Assembly (NCBI RefSeq): GCF_018403185.1
Contig: NZ_BOSE01000002.1
Coordinates: 124,001-188,000 of the forward strand
DNA: 64,000 nucleotides
DNA from: Paenibacillus montaniterrae
GTDB taxonomy: Bacteria > Bacillota > Bacilli > Paenibacillales > Paenibacillaceae
Direction: 5' to 3'
Below are positions 18,154-27,498 of the stretch, in pieces. A program made the position numbers and the translations under genes. Below the pieces are notes generated by a model, which was not told the DNA's origin, did no database searches, and saw nothing but the letters and a program-made list of their open reading frames with translations. Numbering within the stretch: the first letter of the stretch is position 1; every line of letters starts with the position of its first letter.

Positions 18154-19155
18154 ATGACGAACTCAGTAAGCTCAACAGAAGCTGTAGATATACTTATTAT
18201 TGGCGGCGGCCCTGCTGGCATGTTCGCAGCATTTTATGGCGGTATGCGTCATGCTTCTGTTAAAATTGTTGAAAGTATGCCTCAGCTAGGGGGACAGCTG
18301 GCTGCCCTTTACCCTGAGAAATATATTTATGATATTGCAGGATTTCCAAAAGTAACAGCGCAGGAAATCGTTGATCGCTTGAAGCAGCAGATGGCCCTGT
18401 TCCAGCAAGAAATTTGCCTTGAAGAAAAGGTCATCAACGTGAAAAAGCTGGAAGAGCGCTTGTTCGAAGTCACAACAGACAAAGCTGTTCATTATGCCAA
18501 AGCAGTCATTATTACAGCTGGAGTCGGCGCCTTCTCTCCACGACGTCTCGAGCTTCCTGAAGCTGAGAAATTCGAGAAAGCCAACCTTCACTACTTCGTT
18601 GGCGATCTGCAAAGATTTAAAGATCAGCGCGTGCTTATTAGCGGCGGCGGCGACTCTGCGGTTGACTGGGCGCTTATGCTTGAGCCAATCGCGAAAAGCG
18701 TAACCCTTGTTCATCGCCGTGATAAATTCAGAGCACATGAGCATAGCGTAGCACAGCTAATGAGCTCTTCCGTCAACATTATCACTCCAACCGAAATTAC
18801 AGCGCTGCATGGCGAAGATACTATTACTAGCGTAACGTTGACGGATGTAAAAAGCAAGGAAGAGCAAATTGTTGACGTAGACGCTGTAATCGTCAACTTC
18901 GGCTTTGTCTCCTCGCTTGGACCGATCTCCGAATGGGGCATTGAAATCCAGGGCGGCTCCATCGTCGTAGATACGCGCATGGAAACCAACATTCCTGGTA
19001 TTTTCGCTGCTGGCGACATTACAACCTACCCTGGCAAATTAAAGCTGATTGCAGTAGGCTTTGGCGAAGCACCAACCGCGATTAACAATGCGAAAGTATA
19101 CGTTGATCCAACCGCCAAGCTGTCTCCAGGCCATAGCAGCAATATGAAGCTGTAA
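18154..19155 (+). CDS. yumC: Ferredoxin/flavodoxin-NADP reductase, thioredoxin-reductase-like type
   Basis: Transfers electrons between NADPH and ferredoxin or flavodoxin. The 333-residue protein has the FAD motif [16 protein letters not shown] (about 12-27), [25 protein letters not shown], the NADPH motif [13 protein letters not shown] (about 163-175), the [21 protein letters not shown] flavin motif, and no CxxC redox pair, which separates it from thioredoxin reductase. These are features of the YumC class. The start follows TTGGAGG. It is followed by a strong terminator. Confidence 0.93.
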   Translation: MTNSVSSTEAVDILIIGGGPAGMFAAFYGGMRHASVKIVESMPQLGGQLAALYPEKYIYDIAGFPKVTAQEIVDRLKQQMALFQQEICLEEKVINVKKLEERLFEVTTDKAVHYAKAVIITAGVGAFSPRRLELPEAEKFEKANLHYFVGDLQRFKDQRVLISGGGDSAVDWALMLEPIAKSVTLVHRRDKFRAHEHSVAQLMSSSVNIITPTEITALHGEDTITSVTLTDVKSKEEQIVDVDAVIVNFGFVSSLGPISEWGIEIQGGSIVVDTRMETNIPGIFAAGDITTYPGKLKLIAVGFGEAPTAINNAKVYVDPTAKLSPGHSSNMKL

Positions 19156-19177
19156 TATCAACGAGCATGCAAGTAAG

Positions 19178-19218
19178 GGGCTGTCCAAAGTCAGTGCAAA
19201 CTGACCTGGGCAGCCCCT
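19178..19218 (+). terminator. Rho-independent terminator after yumC
   Basis: GGGGCTGTCC and GGGCAGCCCC pair, with an inner AGTCAGT/ACTGACC arm, followed by TCTTTG. Confidence 0.75.
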
Positions 19219-19230
19219 CTTTGTGTGGCA

Positions 19231-19366
19231 CATCGCTTCGGAACGAAGCATTGCTCCAGTCGCTTTTTAAATCCAAATGCTCTTATTTGAATAGCTACTA
19301 AAGACGCATTTGGATTTAAAGGCGATCCGCGTTCGTTTTGCGGAATCGCTTTGTTCCATCGCTGCT
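19231..19366. repeat. Family B palindromic repeat, divergent copy
   Basis: GAAGCATTGCTCCAGTCGC, TTTTTAAATCCAAATGC, then GCATTTGGATTTAAAGGCGA and GGAATCGCTTTGTTCC. The inverted arms are as in the other family B copies, but the inner stem reads CCAAATGC instead of CGTAATGC on both arms, so the pairing has been kept by compensating changes. Confidence 0.65.
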
Positions 19367-19392
19367 GTTTTTCAGTAGTTGGCATGATGTAA

Positions 19393-19964
19393 CTTTCAAT
19401 CCACGCATCCGTTTAGGATGCGACGTTATGTCCTCTGTAAACGGAACATCATGGCAATTGAATTTCAATCCACGTATCCGCGTAGGATGCGACAATTGAA
19501 TGGTGTCTTGATAACACGTCTCCCAATCGAAATTACAATCCACCATCCACGTAGGTTGCGACCCAATATCCGGATCCTGTGCAAAAAACCCTAGCTCCCA
19601 TTTCAATCCACGCATCCGCGTAGGATGCGACTTCCATAACTTTCAGCAAGTTGAGATGTTGTTACTTTCAATCCACGCATCCGCGTAGGATGCGACACCA
19701 AAGACCACATATAACCAGTTGCCCTCTGTTTGCTTTCAATCCACGCATCCGCGTAGGATGCGACCATGGGCTAGCATCATGATCTGTCCATCCTGCTCTT
19801 TCAATCCACGCATCCGCGTAGGATGCGACATTTACATTACTCAATAACAATTGATTAACTAAGTCTTTCAATCCACGCATCCGCGTAGGATGCGACTCAG
19901 CAATGTTGGAGTCAGCTGCCAAGTACCACTCTCTTTCAATCCACGCATCCGCGTAGGATGCGAC
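19393..19964 (-). CRISPR. Type I-C CRISPR array: nine repeats, eight spacers
   Basis: Repeats of 32 bp lie at 19393, 19462, 19532 (31 bp), 19600, 19665, 19733, 19798, 19865 and 19933. Read on the minus strand they start GTCGCATCC and end GTGGATTGAAAG, with a perfect 7-bp stem (CGCATCC/GGATGCG) around TACGC, the form of subtype I-C repeats. Spacers are 33-38 bases. The five repeats at the high-coordinate end are identical; those at the low end carry changes (repeat 3 has several substitutions and a deletion), so the leader is on the high side and transcription runs leftward. No cas gene lies anywhere in the window. Confidence 0.97.
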
Positions 19965-20125
19965 AGCCCACACTTTTCGCCCTTGCATAGCAAGGCTTTG
20001 CAAACGCTTTAGTGCGGATCGCTTTAAATGTACCATATTTTTGAGATATTTTCACCCTGAATTTGCCGCAAACCCTTATTTTACGCGTGGTGCGGATCTC
20101 CCGGGGTTTTTATGTGAGCTTCCGA
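19965..20125 (-). promoter_or_regulatory. CRISPR leader
   Basis: The sequence adjoining the newest repeat is AT-rich near the array and contains, on the minus strand, ACCCCGGGAGATCCGCACCA and a second GCGGATCGGAAGC-type arm (GGTGCGGATC at both ends of an inverted repeat, 20077-20133). Similar dyads occur in leaders of subtype I-C arrays. It should hold the promoter and integration signals. Confidence 0.65.
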
Positions 20126-20205
20126 TCCGCACCAATATTACGATTTAATAAGTACTCTACTTCCATATTAGATTCTGCTATACTATTGCTAAAACATAGA
20201 AATTG

Positions 20206-20246
20206 AGGCTGTCCCCTAGTCTTACGACAAAGGAACAGCCTCATTC
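20206..20246 (-). terminator. Rho-independent terminator after sda
   Basis: GAGGCTGTTCC and GGGGACAGCCTC pair on the minus strand, followed by AATTTCTATG. It lies about 80 bases after the sda stop codon. Confidence 0.65.
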
Positions 20247-20327
20247 GATTGTTTTTTATCTATATCGACATTCTAACCTTACCAATATAAGTTGGAAATC
20301 TTTCTGCTTCTTCTAGAGTACATCTGC

Positions 20328-20492
20328 TTATGCCGTATATTGGCGCTCCGTTAATTCCGATTTAGGTAAGTGAGATACTAACCCTCGTCGTTGTAGCTCA
20401 AGAACAATAAGCTGGATAAAATCACTATCAATGTTTTTGGATACTGCTTCCAAATATAGCTCCTTCATTTGCTCATCATTCAATGTTCTCAC
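20328..20492 (-). CDS. sda: Sporulation checkpoint inhibitor Sda
   Basis: Sda blocks phosphorelay histidine kinases so that sporulation does not start while replication is unfinished. This 54-residue protein reads VRTLNDEQMKEL, YLEAVSKNIDSDFIQL and LELQRRGL, aligning with Bacillus Sda through the two-helix hairpin (DEL..SYFKA, NRDFIELI.NEI.RR). A short tail of 15 residues follows. The start is GTG at 20492, eight bases after GGAGG. Sequences resembling DnaA boxes lie upstream, as in Bacillus where DnaA controls sda. Confidence 0.85.
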   Translation of the reverse strand: MRTLNDEQMKELYLEAVSKNIDSDFIQLIVLELQRRGLVSHLPKSELTERQYTA

Positions 20493-20577
20493 TACAACCA
20501 CCTCCTAAATATTGGATTACTACAATACTAGCATCTATTTGCTAATCCGACAAGAGTTGCCAATATTAACAGTAATC

Positions 20578-20661
20578 TGTGGATATTCTGTGCATCCATT
20601 GTGCACATTCGTCATTTTTCCACTAAATTCTAACGGTATAATGTGGATATTGTTATCCACA
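20578..20661. promoter_or_regulatory. DnaA-box cluster upstream of sda
   Basis: A perfect box TTATCCACA lies at 20653-20661. Two one-mismatch boxes (ATATCCACA on the minus strand) lie at 20642-20650 and 20578-20586. The first two form a back-to-back dyad, TGTGGATA-TTGT-TATCCACA. The cluster is 86-170 bases upstream of the sda start. Confidence 0.7.
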
Positions 20662-20751
20662 GGCTGTGGGTTGGCAGACCTATAAAAATAATTAATAGAA
20701 ACTTTCTTTCTATTAAATTAGCCTATCAGACTATTTACTCTATAAAGAGAT

Positions 20752-21423
20752 TTAGTGCGGGTTCGTATTTACTTCAAACAGCCATATTTTCCCGCTCTTA
20801 TCTATGCCATAATCATAGCCCAAATGAGTTAATCCTGGATACGCCGAAACGAGCACCGAGGTACAAAGCTCGGTCAGCTTTCTCATTTCCGCTTTTTTCC
20901 GTGCAACGGCTCCACTGCCCATTGTAGCGGCTATAGCAGCTCCACCTTTCAGCAGACTGCCGCCTTGCGTCAAGTTTGTAACCGCCAGTCCGTGTCTCGC
21001 TTTACGGCCTACAATGGCGCGATAGCTCCAGCGGCCGTATTCCTTTACATATTTTACACGATAATCAACGGCGCAACCGTTAATTTTCAGCAAATCAATT
21101 CCTTTTTGAATCATATGCGGACGCTTCTTCATTACTTTTTTCAAGCTGTTGAACATCGCATCAAAGCTGGCGAACCGATAAATGTTGCTGCGTATATGAA
21201 AGGCATAGCCATTCGCAATCTTTTTAACCTGAATAACACCTGCGCCTCCTGATCCAACGACCGGCTTAACATAGACCATACTATGTTGATTAAGCATTTG
21301 CTGCAGGTGCTCATAGCTAAAGCTTCTAGTCGGAGGGATATGAGAAGCAATTCGAGGATGGGAAAGCAAGACCGCCTGCTTGACCGTTTTACTCGCTATT
21401 TTACGACCTGTGTGTGTAGACAT
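20752..21423 (-). CDS. YheC/YheD-family ATP-grasp protein
   Basis: A 223-residue ATP-grasp-type protein of the YheC/YheD group, which is linked with spore coats in Bacillus. Visible parts are [31 protein letters not shown] (ATP-binding lysine and glycine-rich loop, about 45-70), [15 protein letters not shown] (about 115) and the metal-binding end FEVNTNP. The protein stops at NPH, immediately after the ATP-grasp Glu/Asn motif, so it is short at the C terminus compared with longer family members. The ATG at 21423 is taken because AAAGGAG lies 11 bases upstream. Substrate unknown. Confidence 0.8.
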
Positions 21424-21660
21424 AAACACCCATCTCCTTTAATCATTTTCGAGCATCGCTTACATGGTTATACTATGCTAGCTTCTCTATAATTCTTGTG
21501 TAATAGTCTACTAGATTGCAAGAAACTGTGAATCACTTAATCTACCAGCTGCTAATACCGATAGACCTACCAAATATAAGAACATATGTTCTTTACAATG
21601 GAATCTCTTTATAGTAAGATAATTCCAGAATCTCATTTTAATGTAGCGGAGGAGAGTTGT

Positions 21661-22116
21661 ATGAGCTCGAAAGCAGTTCTTAGTTATCAGGAAACAACTA
21701 AAGAAATCGCAATGCTTAAAAATGTGGAAGAACAAAAAATGCTTGATTCTGTTAAAGAAGGAAAATGGTCAATTAGAGAAATAATTGGGCACCTGCTCTA
21801 TTGGGATAAATTTATATTAGAACAACACATCCCTTTCATGACGCAAGGAGCAGCTTTAACTGCATTCCCTGATCATGATTCACACAATAAAGAAGCCATT
21901 CAGTATATTAGTAGGTTCGAAAATATCGCTTCTTTATTTGACGAGTTTATACATACTCGCAACCAATTATTTAACGCTATTGAGAGCATCGATCGTGATG
22001 TACGATTCACGATTGGTTCGGGAAAACGACCGTTTTCTATTGAAAGCTACATGACTATATTTTCAAAGCATGATATTCATCATTTAGCTCAAATCAGGAA
22101 TAAACTATCTCATTAA
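21661..22116 (+). CDS. DinB-family protein
   Basis: A 151-residue four-helix-bundle protein of the DinB/YfiT superfamily, members of which are metal-dependent thiol transferases or have unknown roles. The motif IIGHLLYWDKFI (about 44-55) and KHDIHHLAQI near the C terminus supply the three histidines expected to hold a divalent metal. The start at 21661 follows GGAGGAGAG; a longer reading from 21586 lacks a ribosome-binding site. Monocistronic. Substrate cannot be predicted. Confidence 0.85.
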   Translation: MSSKAVLSYQETTKEIAMLKNVEEQKMLDSVKEGKWSIREIIGHLLYWDKFILEQHIPFMTQGAALTAFPDHDSHNKEAIQYISRFENIASLFDEFIHTRNQLFNAIESIDRDVRFTIGSGKRPFSIESYMTIFSKHDIHHLAQIRNKLSH

Positions 22117-22155
22117 AAAAGCAGCCAGCCCAGGCATATTCCTGAACCAACTGCT
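22117..22155. terminator. Weak terminator between dinB-like gene and topB
   Basis: AAGCAG and CTGCTT pair around an inner CCAGG/CCTGG-like arm (CCAGGCATATTCCTG). T residues on either side are few. Confidence 0.4.
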
Positions 22156-22216
22156 TCTGTTATACAACTGAGCTGAGCTCAATCACTTTGATTGTTTAGC
22201 TCACTCCGCCAATCTA

Positions 22217-24337
22217 TTATTGCTCATTTTGCTGCAAGGCCGCCTTCAGCTTCTCGGCCAAACTATTGCCAAGCCCGCTGTTATCTTTGCTATATTGCTT
22301 TAACAGCTGTGCTGCTTCCTTGCGATTAACGCTTGCCTTGCCTTTATCTTCAAGCTTCTCGATAACGTTGCATGGACGGCATTGCGCATATTTGCCTGCC
22401 TTGCCTTCATGCAGCTCCATCTTTTTGTGACATTGCGGACAGCGCTTATTAATTTTAATCGGCTCAGCCATGCGCTTGTACTCGCATTCGCGGCTGGAGC
22501 ATACATAGCGCTTTCCTTGCTTGCCCTTCACTTCAAGCAGCGGCTCTCCGCATTGCGGACAGCGAGAGCCTGTCAAATTATGCGGCTTGTACTCTTTGTT
22601 TTCCCGCTTCACCTGAGCAACCCATTGCTCGGCCTGCTGGCGAATTTGCCCCATAAATTGCTTGGCATCGCCGCGGCCGCGAGCGATGTCCTCAAGCTGC
22701 TGCTCCCATTTGGCGGTAAGCTGCGGGCTCTTCAGCTCATCGACGACCAGCTCGATCAACTGCTTGCCCTTGCCTGTCGGGTAGAGGCTATGTCCGCGGC
22801 GCTCAATCGTTTCGGTGGACAGCAGCTTCTCGATAATGTCTGCTCGCGTTGCCGGCGTGCCAAGACCGTGCTTTTCCATAACAGACAACAACGACGCCTC
22901 GGTATAGCGCGAAGGTGGCGTTGTGATGCCTGATTTAAGCTGACAGCCGCGCAGCGGAACCTGCTCGCCTTGGGTTAACGATGGCAGCAGGCTTAGCTCC
23001 TCTTCCGCTTCGTCCTGATCTCTTGATACGGTATAAATGTCGCGCCAGCCCTTTTCCTTCTCGACTCTGCCCTTGGCGTAGAAGCGCTCATTATTGATCG
23101 TCAGCTCAACACTCGTTTCATCATAGCGATATGGACCGCTAAATAGCGCGAGGAAGCGGCGTACGATTAGATCGTACAGCTTGCGCTCATCCTGGCTTAG
23201 CGCATTGAGTTGCACCGGCTCATCCGTCGGAATAATCGCATGGTGATCGCTTACCTTGCTGTCATCGACAATTCGTTTCGTAATGACGAGCGGCTTGCGC
23301 AATATTTGCTTCGCATGCTCGCGATACGGACCTACAGCGATTCTTTCCATGCGTCCTTTTAAGGTAGCTGCCATATCGCTTGTCAAATAGCGTGAATCTG
23401 TACGCGGATACGTAACAAGCTTATGCTGCTCATAAAGCTTTTGCAGCACGTTGGAGGTCATTTTAGCTGAGAAGCCGAGCTTTTTGTTGGCATCGCGCTG
23501 CAGCTCGGTCAAGTCATAAGCAAGCGGATGCGGCTCCTGCTTCTCGCTCGTTTTCAAGGCTGTTACCTTGGCTTGCTTCGCATCTTTTACTTTCGCCAGC
23601 TGCTGCTCCGCCTGCTCTTTATCCCAAATGCGCCCATCATGCGAGCCCTGCTGTCTCCAGCTTGCTGTAAATCCGGCGAACTGCGCCTGCAGCTGCCAGT
23701 ACGGCTTGCCCTGAAATCCGTTAATTTCCTGCTCGCGCTCCATCAAGATTGCCAGCGTCGGCGTCTGTACACGGCCGGCAGCAAGCTGAGCGTTATATTT
23801 ACAAGTTAGCGCCCGCGTCATATTCAAGCCAATCAGCCAATCAGCCTCAGCGCGGCATACGGCTGAGCGATACAAATTGTTGTATTGCGAGCCTGGCTTT
23901 AGCTTGCTAAAGCCGTCACGGATTGCCTGATCGGTTTGCGAGGAGATCCATAGCCGGAAAAATGGCTTTTTCCAGTGAATCAGCTCCATAATCCAGCGGG
24001 CAACAAGCTCGCCCTCCCGTCCTGCATCAGTTGCAATTACGAGATCCTTAATGTCATTGCGCTTGGCTAAAGCAGCGATTGCTTTAAATTGATGGGAGGT
24101 TTCCCGCATAACGCGAATATTCATGCGCTGAGGCAGCAGAGGCAAATCCTCTAACGCCCACGTTTTATATTTTTTGTCGTAGGCTTCCGGCTCAGCCAGC
24201 TCAACCAAATGGCCCAGCGCCCAGGTCACTACATAGTTAGGTCCTTCAATATAGCTCTTGCTTTTGTTTTTACAGCCAAGTACGCGAGCAATTTCTTTAG
24301 CTACGCTCGGCTTTTCTGCCAATACTAATGATTTCAT
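22217..24337 (-). CDS. topB: DNA topoisomerase III
   Basis: A type IA topoisomerase that decatenates single-stranded or gapped DNA. The 706-residue protein has the Toprim domain (LVLAEKPSVAKEIARVLG then ATDAGREGELVARWI), the catalytic tyrosine in YPRTDS at Tyr310, AAGRVQTPTLAI and the conserved RFTEASLL-like segment (SRYTEASLLSVMEKHGLGTPATRADII). The C terminus holds two Cys4 zinc ribbons (CPQCG...CSSREC and CPQCH...CRPC), typical of Bacillota TopB. Normal length. Monocistronic. Confidence 0.96.
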   Translation of the reverse strand: MKSLVLAEKPSVAKEIARVLGCKNKSKSYIEGPNYVVTWALGHLVELAEPEAYDKKYKTWALEDLPLLPQRMNIRVMRETSHQFKAIAALAKRNDIKDLVIATDAGREGELVARWIMELIHWKKPFFRLWISSQTDQAIRDGFSKLKPGSQYNNLYRSAVCRAEADWLIGLNMTRALTCKYNAQLAAGRVQTPTLAILMEREQEINGFQGKPYWQLQAQFAGFTASWRQQGSHDGRIWDKEQAEQQLAKVKDAKQAKVTALKTSEKQEPHPLAYDLTELQRDANKKLGFSAKMTSNVLQKLYEQHKLVTYPRTDSRYLTSDMAATLKGRMERIAVGPYREHAKQILRKPLVITKRIVDDSKVSDHHAIIPTDEPVQLNALSQDERKLYDLIVRRFLALFSGPYRYDETSVELTINNERFYAKGRVEKEKGWRDIYTVSRDQDEAEEELSLLPSLTQGEQVPLRGCQLKSGITTPPSRYTEASLLSVMEKHGLGTPATRADIIEKLLSTETIERRGHSLYPTGKGKQLIELVVDELKSPQLTAKWEQQLEDIARGRGDAKQFMGQIRQQAEQWVAQVKRENKEYKPHNLTGSRCPQCGEPLLEVKGKQGKRYVCSSRECEYKRMAEPIKINKRCPQCHKKMELHEGKAGKYAQCRPCNVIEKLEDKGKASVNRKEAAQLLKQYSKDNSGLGNSLAEKLKAALQQNEQ

Positions 24338-24619
24338 TGCATTAACCCCAATCTATAGCATATGCTCCAACATATCATAACCCGCGCAAACTGGCAAACG
24401 AAAAGGTGCTGACCCAACAGATCCAGCAGCAAAACCATTTACCGCCCTCACTTCGTCATGCCGCAAAGCAGTGCTCAGCAAGCGAATGTCAAACACCGCT
24501 ACAGTTTCCGTACAGGTAAAAAAGACAGGCTAATATAATGAAAACTAGACGCTTGCCTGAGTCAATTATGAGCATGCGCGTATATATTACTGTAGGACTT
24601 CAACTAAAAATAGAAGGTA

Positions 24620-25336
24620 GTGAATGCGGTGCAGCATGGATCAGCAAGACGATCATCACGACGGCTGCTGGCCATATCAGACATTCATGGGCAACGACAA
24701 GGCTTCCTCTCTCTGCTGGAAGCAGCACAGTACGACGCGAGCAAGGATCAGCTTGTCATTTTGGGGGACTTTATAGAAGCTGGGGAACCGATCACTTGGC
24801 GTCTTGTCGATACTGTGCATCAGCTAGTGGATAAAGGAGCTGTAGCCTTACCGGGCAATCATGAGCTTAAGCTGGCTACTCTGCGTCGAGGAAGTGCAGC
24901 ACATCGACTGCGTTATTTACGATTTATTCGCAAGCTGCCGCTGTTTTACAAAGCAAGTGGATATCTGTTTGTTCATGCGGGAGTAAGACCCGGCTTGCCG
25001 TTAAGCTTGCATCCCGCTCGCGAGCTGACAGAAATTCGCGAATCATTTACGCGTCATCCACTTTCGACATTGCGAGCCAAGCTGGATTCCGATGCAGAAG
25101 GTACTGCAGGACAACGAATTGTATTTGGTCATACACCAACCTTCAAGCTTGGAGCCAACCCCGGCTCGCTTTATGTGGATGATTGCCGAATTGGCATCGA
25201 CACTGGAGCAAAGCATGGCTACCGACTTTCGCTTGTTGATTTCACCAACAGTTTATGCTATTCCTGCTCCACCAACGCGGAGTATCGTGCAGGCGATGTG
25301 TACGTCTATCACGTTCCTGGCCTGCGGAAACGCTAG
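24620..25336 (+). CDS. Metallophosphoesterase, serine/threonine-protein-phosphatase-like
   Basis: A 238-residue calcineurin-like phosphoesterase. The metal-binding motifs are in order: SDIHGQ (about 20-25), LGDFIEAG (about 48), GNHE (about 81-84), HAGVRPG (about 120-126) and GHTPTF (about 168). This set matches PrpE/PP2B-like bacterial phosphatases; the substrate (protein or dinucleotide) cannot be told. The start is probably the GTG at 24620 with AGAAGG close upstream; GTG at 24629 is an alternative. No partner gene. Confidence 0.85.
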   Translation: MNAVQHGSARRSSRRLLAISDIHGQRQGFLSLLEAAQYDASKDQLVILGDFIEAGEPITWRLVDTVHQLVDKGAVALPGNHELKLATLRRGSAAHRLRYLRFIRKLPLFYKASGYLFVHAGVRPGLPLSLHPARELTEIRESFTRHPLSTLRAKLDSDAEGTAGQRIVFGHTPTFKLGANPGSLYVDDCRIGIDTGAKHGYRLSLVDFTNSLCYSCSTNAEYRAGDVYVYHVPGLRKR

Positions 25337-25452
25337 CAGCAGCTTATCGTTTACTATGTTCTGAATGGTCGCTTTCATTACATCTCCTCCTCAAATAGTG
25401 GCAAGTCCAAACAAGAACCCTTTCGCAGCGCCTACAACGTATATAGTATAAA

Positions 25453-25502
25453 AATGGGCTTATCCAGAATGTCAGTGAACACTGAAAATCTGAATAAGCC
25501 CT
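25453..25502. terminator. Bidirectional terminator
   Basis: GGGCTTATCCAGA and TCTGAATAAGCCC pair, with an inner CAGTG/CACTG arm. It lies between the convergent phosphoesterase and Bce-type permease genes. Confidence 0.75.
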
Positions 25503-25545
25503 CTTCTCGTCTTTAACATCGCTTCTCTGCTGCTGAAGCGACAGC

Positions 25546-27498
25546 TTACATGGCAGCAGTAGCTGCTCCTTTGCGAATGCTGTGCAAATAACTGCGGCTG
25601 GCAATCAGGAAATAAATCGCCTGCATCGCTACATAAATGCCAAACACGACGAAAGCGTATATCCAGCCAGATCCATTTAGCAGTCGATTAAGCGCCAGCA
25701 TCGCAAACAGAGCGTGCATAATGCCGACCAAGCATGGCAGGAAAAATATAATCGCAACCTGCGTCACAATAACCTTTCTCATTTCCTTGAAGGTAATGCC
25801 GATACGGCTTAAGCCTTTGAACATCGACACATCCTCGTCCCGCTCTGTAAACAGCTTGAAGTAAATGAGCGAGCCTGCCGCTACAAAAAATAGCAGGCAA
25901 ACAAACAACCCAACAAAAATCGTTAATGAGGTTGACTGCATAATTTCTTCATAGTCGATATTGCGGTAATAATCTATCGAGCCTACGGTCTCATCCGAAA
26001 CGCTGCTGCGCAGCTCTTTTAGCATAGGGACGCTGCTTTTCCAGTTGCTGAATTCGATGCCATGCAAAGTAAAGGCTGATGTCTCATCCCCTTGCGCCAA
26101 AAGCTGTTCATAGCGTTCGTCAGTGACAATGATCGGCATAGAGTTCCAATCGTAGATAATATTCATAAAGCGCTCTACGGTGACATCGACCAATTTCAGC
26201 TCAACATCCGCATTTCCAACCTTCCCTGTAACAGTACCGGTTCTTTTTTTATAATTGTCCATAAAGATTTCAACCAAAGCCGCTTCATCATTCGCAAGCT
26301 TCAATTCCTTGCCATCAATGCGATTTTCATTGTAGACAGAAAGAGGAATGATCATCGTAGACTGTTCCCCTTTGCCAAATGAGCGATTGGACTGGTCGTA
26401 GCTGATATTGTACTGCTCCAGCTTGAGTCCCGCTATTTGCTCCTCCTTGCTAATTTGCAAGCCGTGCTTTGCAATCAGCTCATCCAGCTTGGCCCGATCC
26501 AGCTGGGCGACATTTTCGTCCGCAGTCTCAATCCATGCTACCGAGTAAGGCGTTGCAAGCAGCTGCTGCTTGATCATATTTTGCAAGACATAGATCGTTC
26601 CCATTGCCGTCATGACGACAGCACTTAATATTGTAATTGTAAATAGGACGCGAGCGTTGTCTCTAATTTTATAGCCAAGCTGGCTAATGATCAGCATATT
26701 GGATTTTTTATAATACAGCTTATGGCGGCGTTTTAAGAAATTCAGGATCACAACACTTAGCTGAGTATAAAGCAAATACGTGCCTAAAACCACAAAGCCG
26801 ATTATAGGCAGTGACGTAAGAAGAAAGGTCATCATCGTCATTGTGGCAGCCAATGCATAACCGATAAGTAAGCTGATCGCGCCGATAATGACTTTGAATT
26901 TGGAGAAGCGCAGCTCTCCTTTAGGCTGCTTGTGGGCTTGCAGCAGCTCAATAATTTGCCCTTTGCCGATCCGCAGCGTTATGTACAGTGTAATGACGAG
27001 GAAAATTCCGATAAAGACGATCAACGTCAAGCTAACAGCCTTTAACGGCACAACAAAGCGAATTTGCTCCTCCACCTTGAGCAATGCGCCCAAGCCCATA
27101 AGGAACAGCTTGCTGAATAATATACCGATGCCGATGCCAGCTACAGTAGAAAGCAGGCCAATCAGCATATTTTCAACAAATACGAGCTTGCGCAGCTGTC
27201 TTCTCGTCATGCCAAACAATGAAAACAGGCCAAATTCCTTCTTGCGCGATTTTAGAAACGAACCGCTTGAATATAAAATGAATATAAAGCTGAAAATTGA
27301 AATCAAATAAAGGCAATATTCCAAGCCGAGCTTAACCTTGCCTGCTGCGACAAGGTTTCCGTTAATGACGTCCGGATGCACCACAAACGCATAATAAATG
27401 TAAAAGATTGCGACGGAAAACAAGCTGCTGAAAAAGAATGCGCTGTAGGAGCGCCAATTTTCTTTAATATTTTTAAGCGCGAGGGAACGAAATGTCAT
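25546..27498 (-). CDS. Bce-type ABC transporter permease
   Basis: The membrane subunit of a peptide-antibiotic resistance transporter of the BceB/FtsX-like class. The 650 residues include ten predicted helices and one large extracellular domain (about 310-515) between helices 7 and 8, the part that senses the peptide-lipid complex. The N terminus (LALKNIKENWRSYSAFFFSS) is typical. It overlaps the upstream ATPase gene by 26 bases. The ATG at 27498 lies seven bases after AGGAGGGG. It would signal to the adjacent kinase and free lipid II cycle targets. Confidence 0.9.
   Translation of the reverse strand: MTFRSLALKNIKENWRSYSAFFFSSLFSVAIFYIYYAFVVHPDVINGNLVAAGKVKLGLEYCLYLISIFSFIFILYSSGSFLKSRKKEFGLFSLFGMTRRQLRKLVFVENMLIGLLSTVAGIGIGILFSKLFLMGLGALLKVEEQIRFVVPLKAVSLTLIVFIGIFLVITLYITLRIGKGQIIELLQAHKQPKGELRFSKFKVIIGAISLLIGYALAATMTMMTFLLTSLPIIGFVVLGTYLLYTQLSVVILNFLKRRHKLYYKKSNMLIISQLGYKIRDNARVLFTITILSAVVMTAMGTIYVLQNMIKQQLLATPYSVAWIETADENVAQLDRAKLDELIAKHGLQISKEEQIAGLKLEQYNISYDQSNRSFGKGEQSTMIIPLSVYNENRIDGKELKLANDEAALVEIFMDNYKKRTGTVTGKVGNADVELKLVDVTVERFMNIIYDWNSMPIIVTDERYEQLLAQGDETSAFTLHGIEFSNWKSSVPMLKELRSSVSDETVGSIDYYRNIDYEEIMQSTSLTIFVGLFVCLLFFVAAGSLIYFKLFTERDEDVSMFKGLSRIGITFKEMRKVIVTQVAIIFFLPCLVGIMHALFAMLALNRLLNGSGWIYAFVVFGIYVAMQAIYFLIASRSYLHSIRKGAATAAM

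Noticed and set aside
19316..20036. Two minus-strand open frames through the CRISPR array with repeated HPTRMRGLK-like segments
   Set aside because: They are translations of the CRISPR repeats; the repeated peptide is produced by the 32-bp repeat and has no ribosome-binding site.
24538..24834. A plus-strand frame overlapping the phosphoesterase start
   Set aside because: Its upstream TATAAT-like sequence is suggestive, but the metallophosphatase motifs lie in the other frame.
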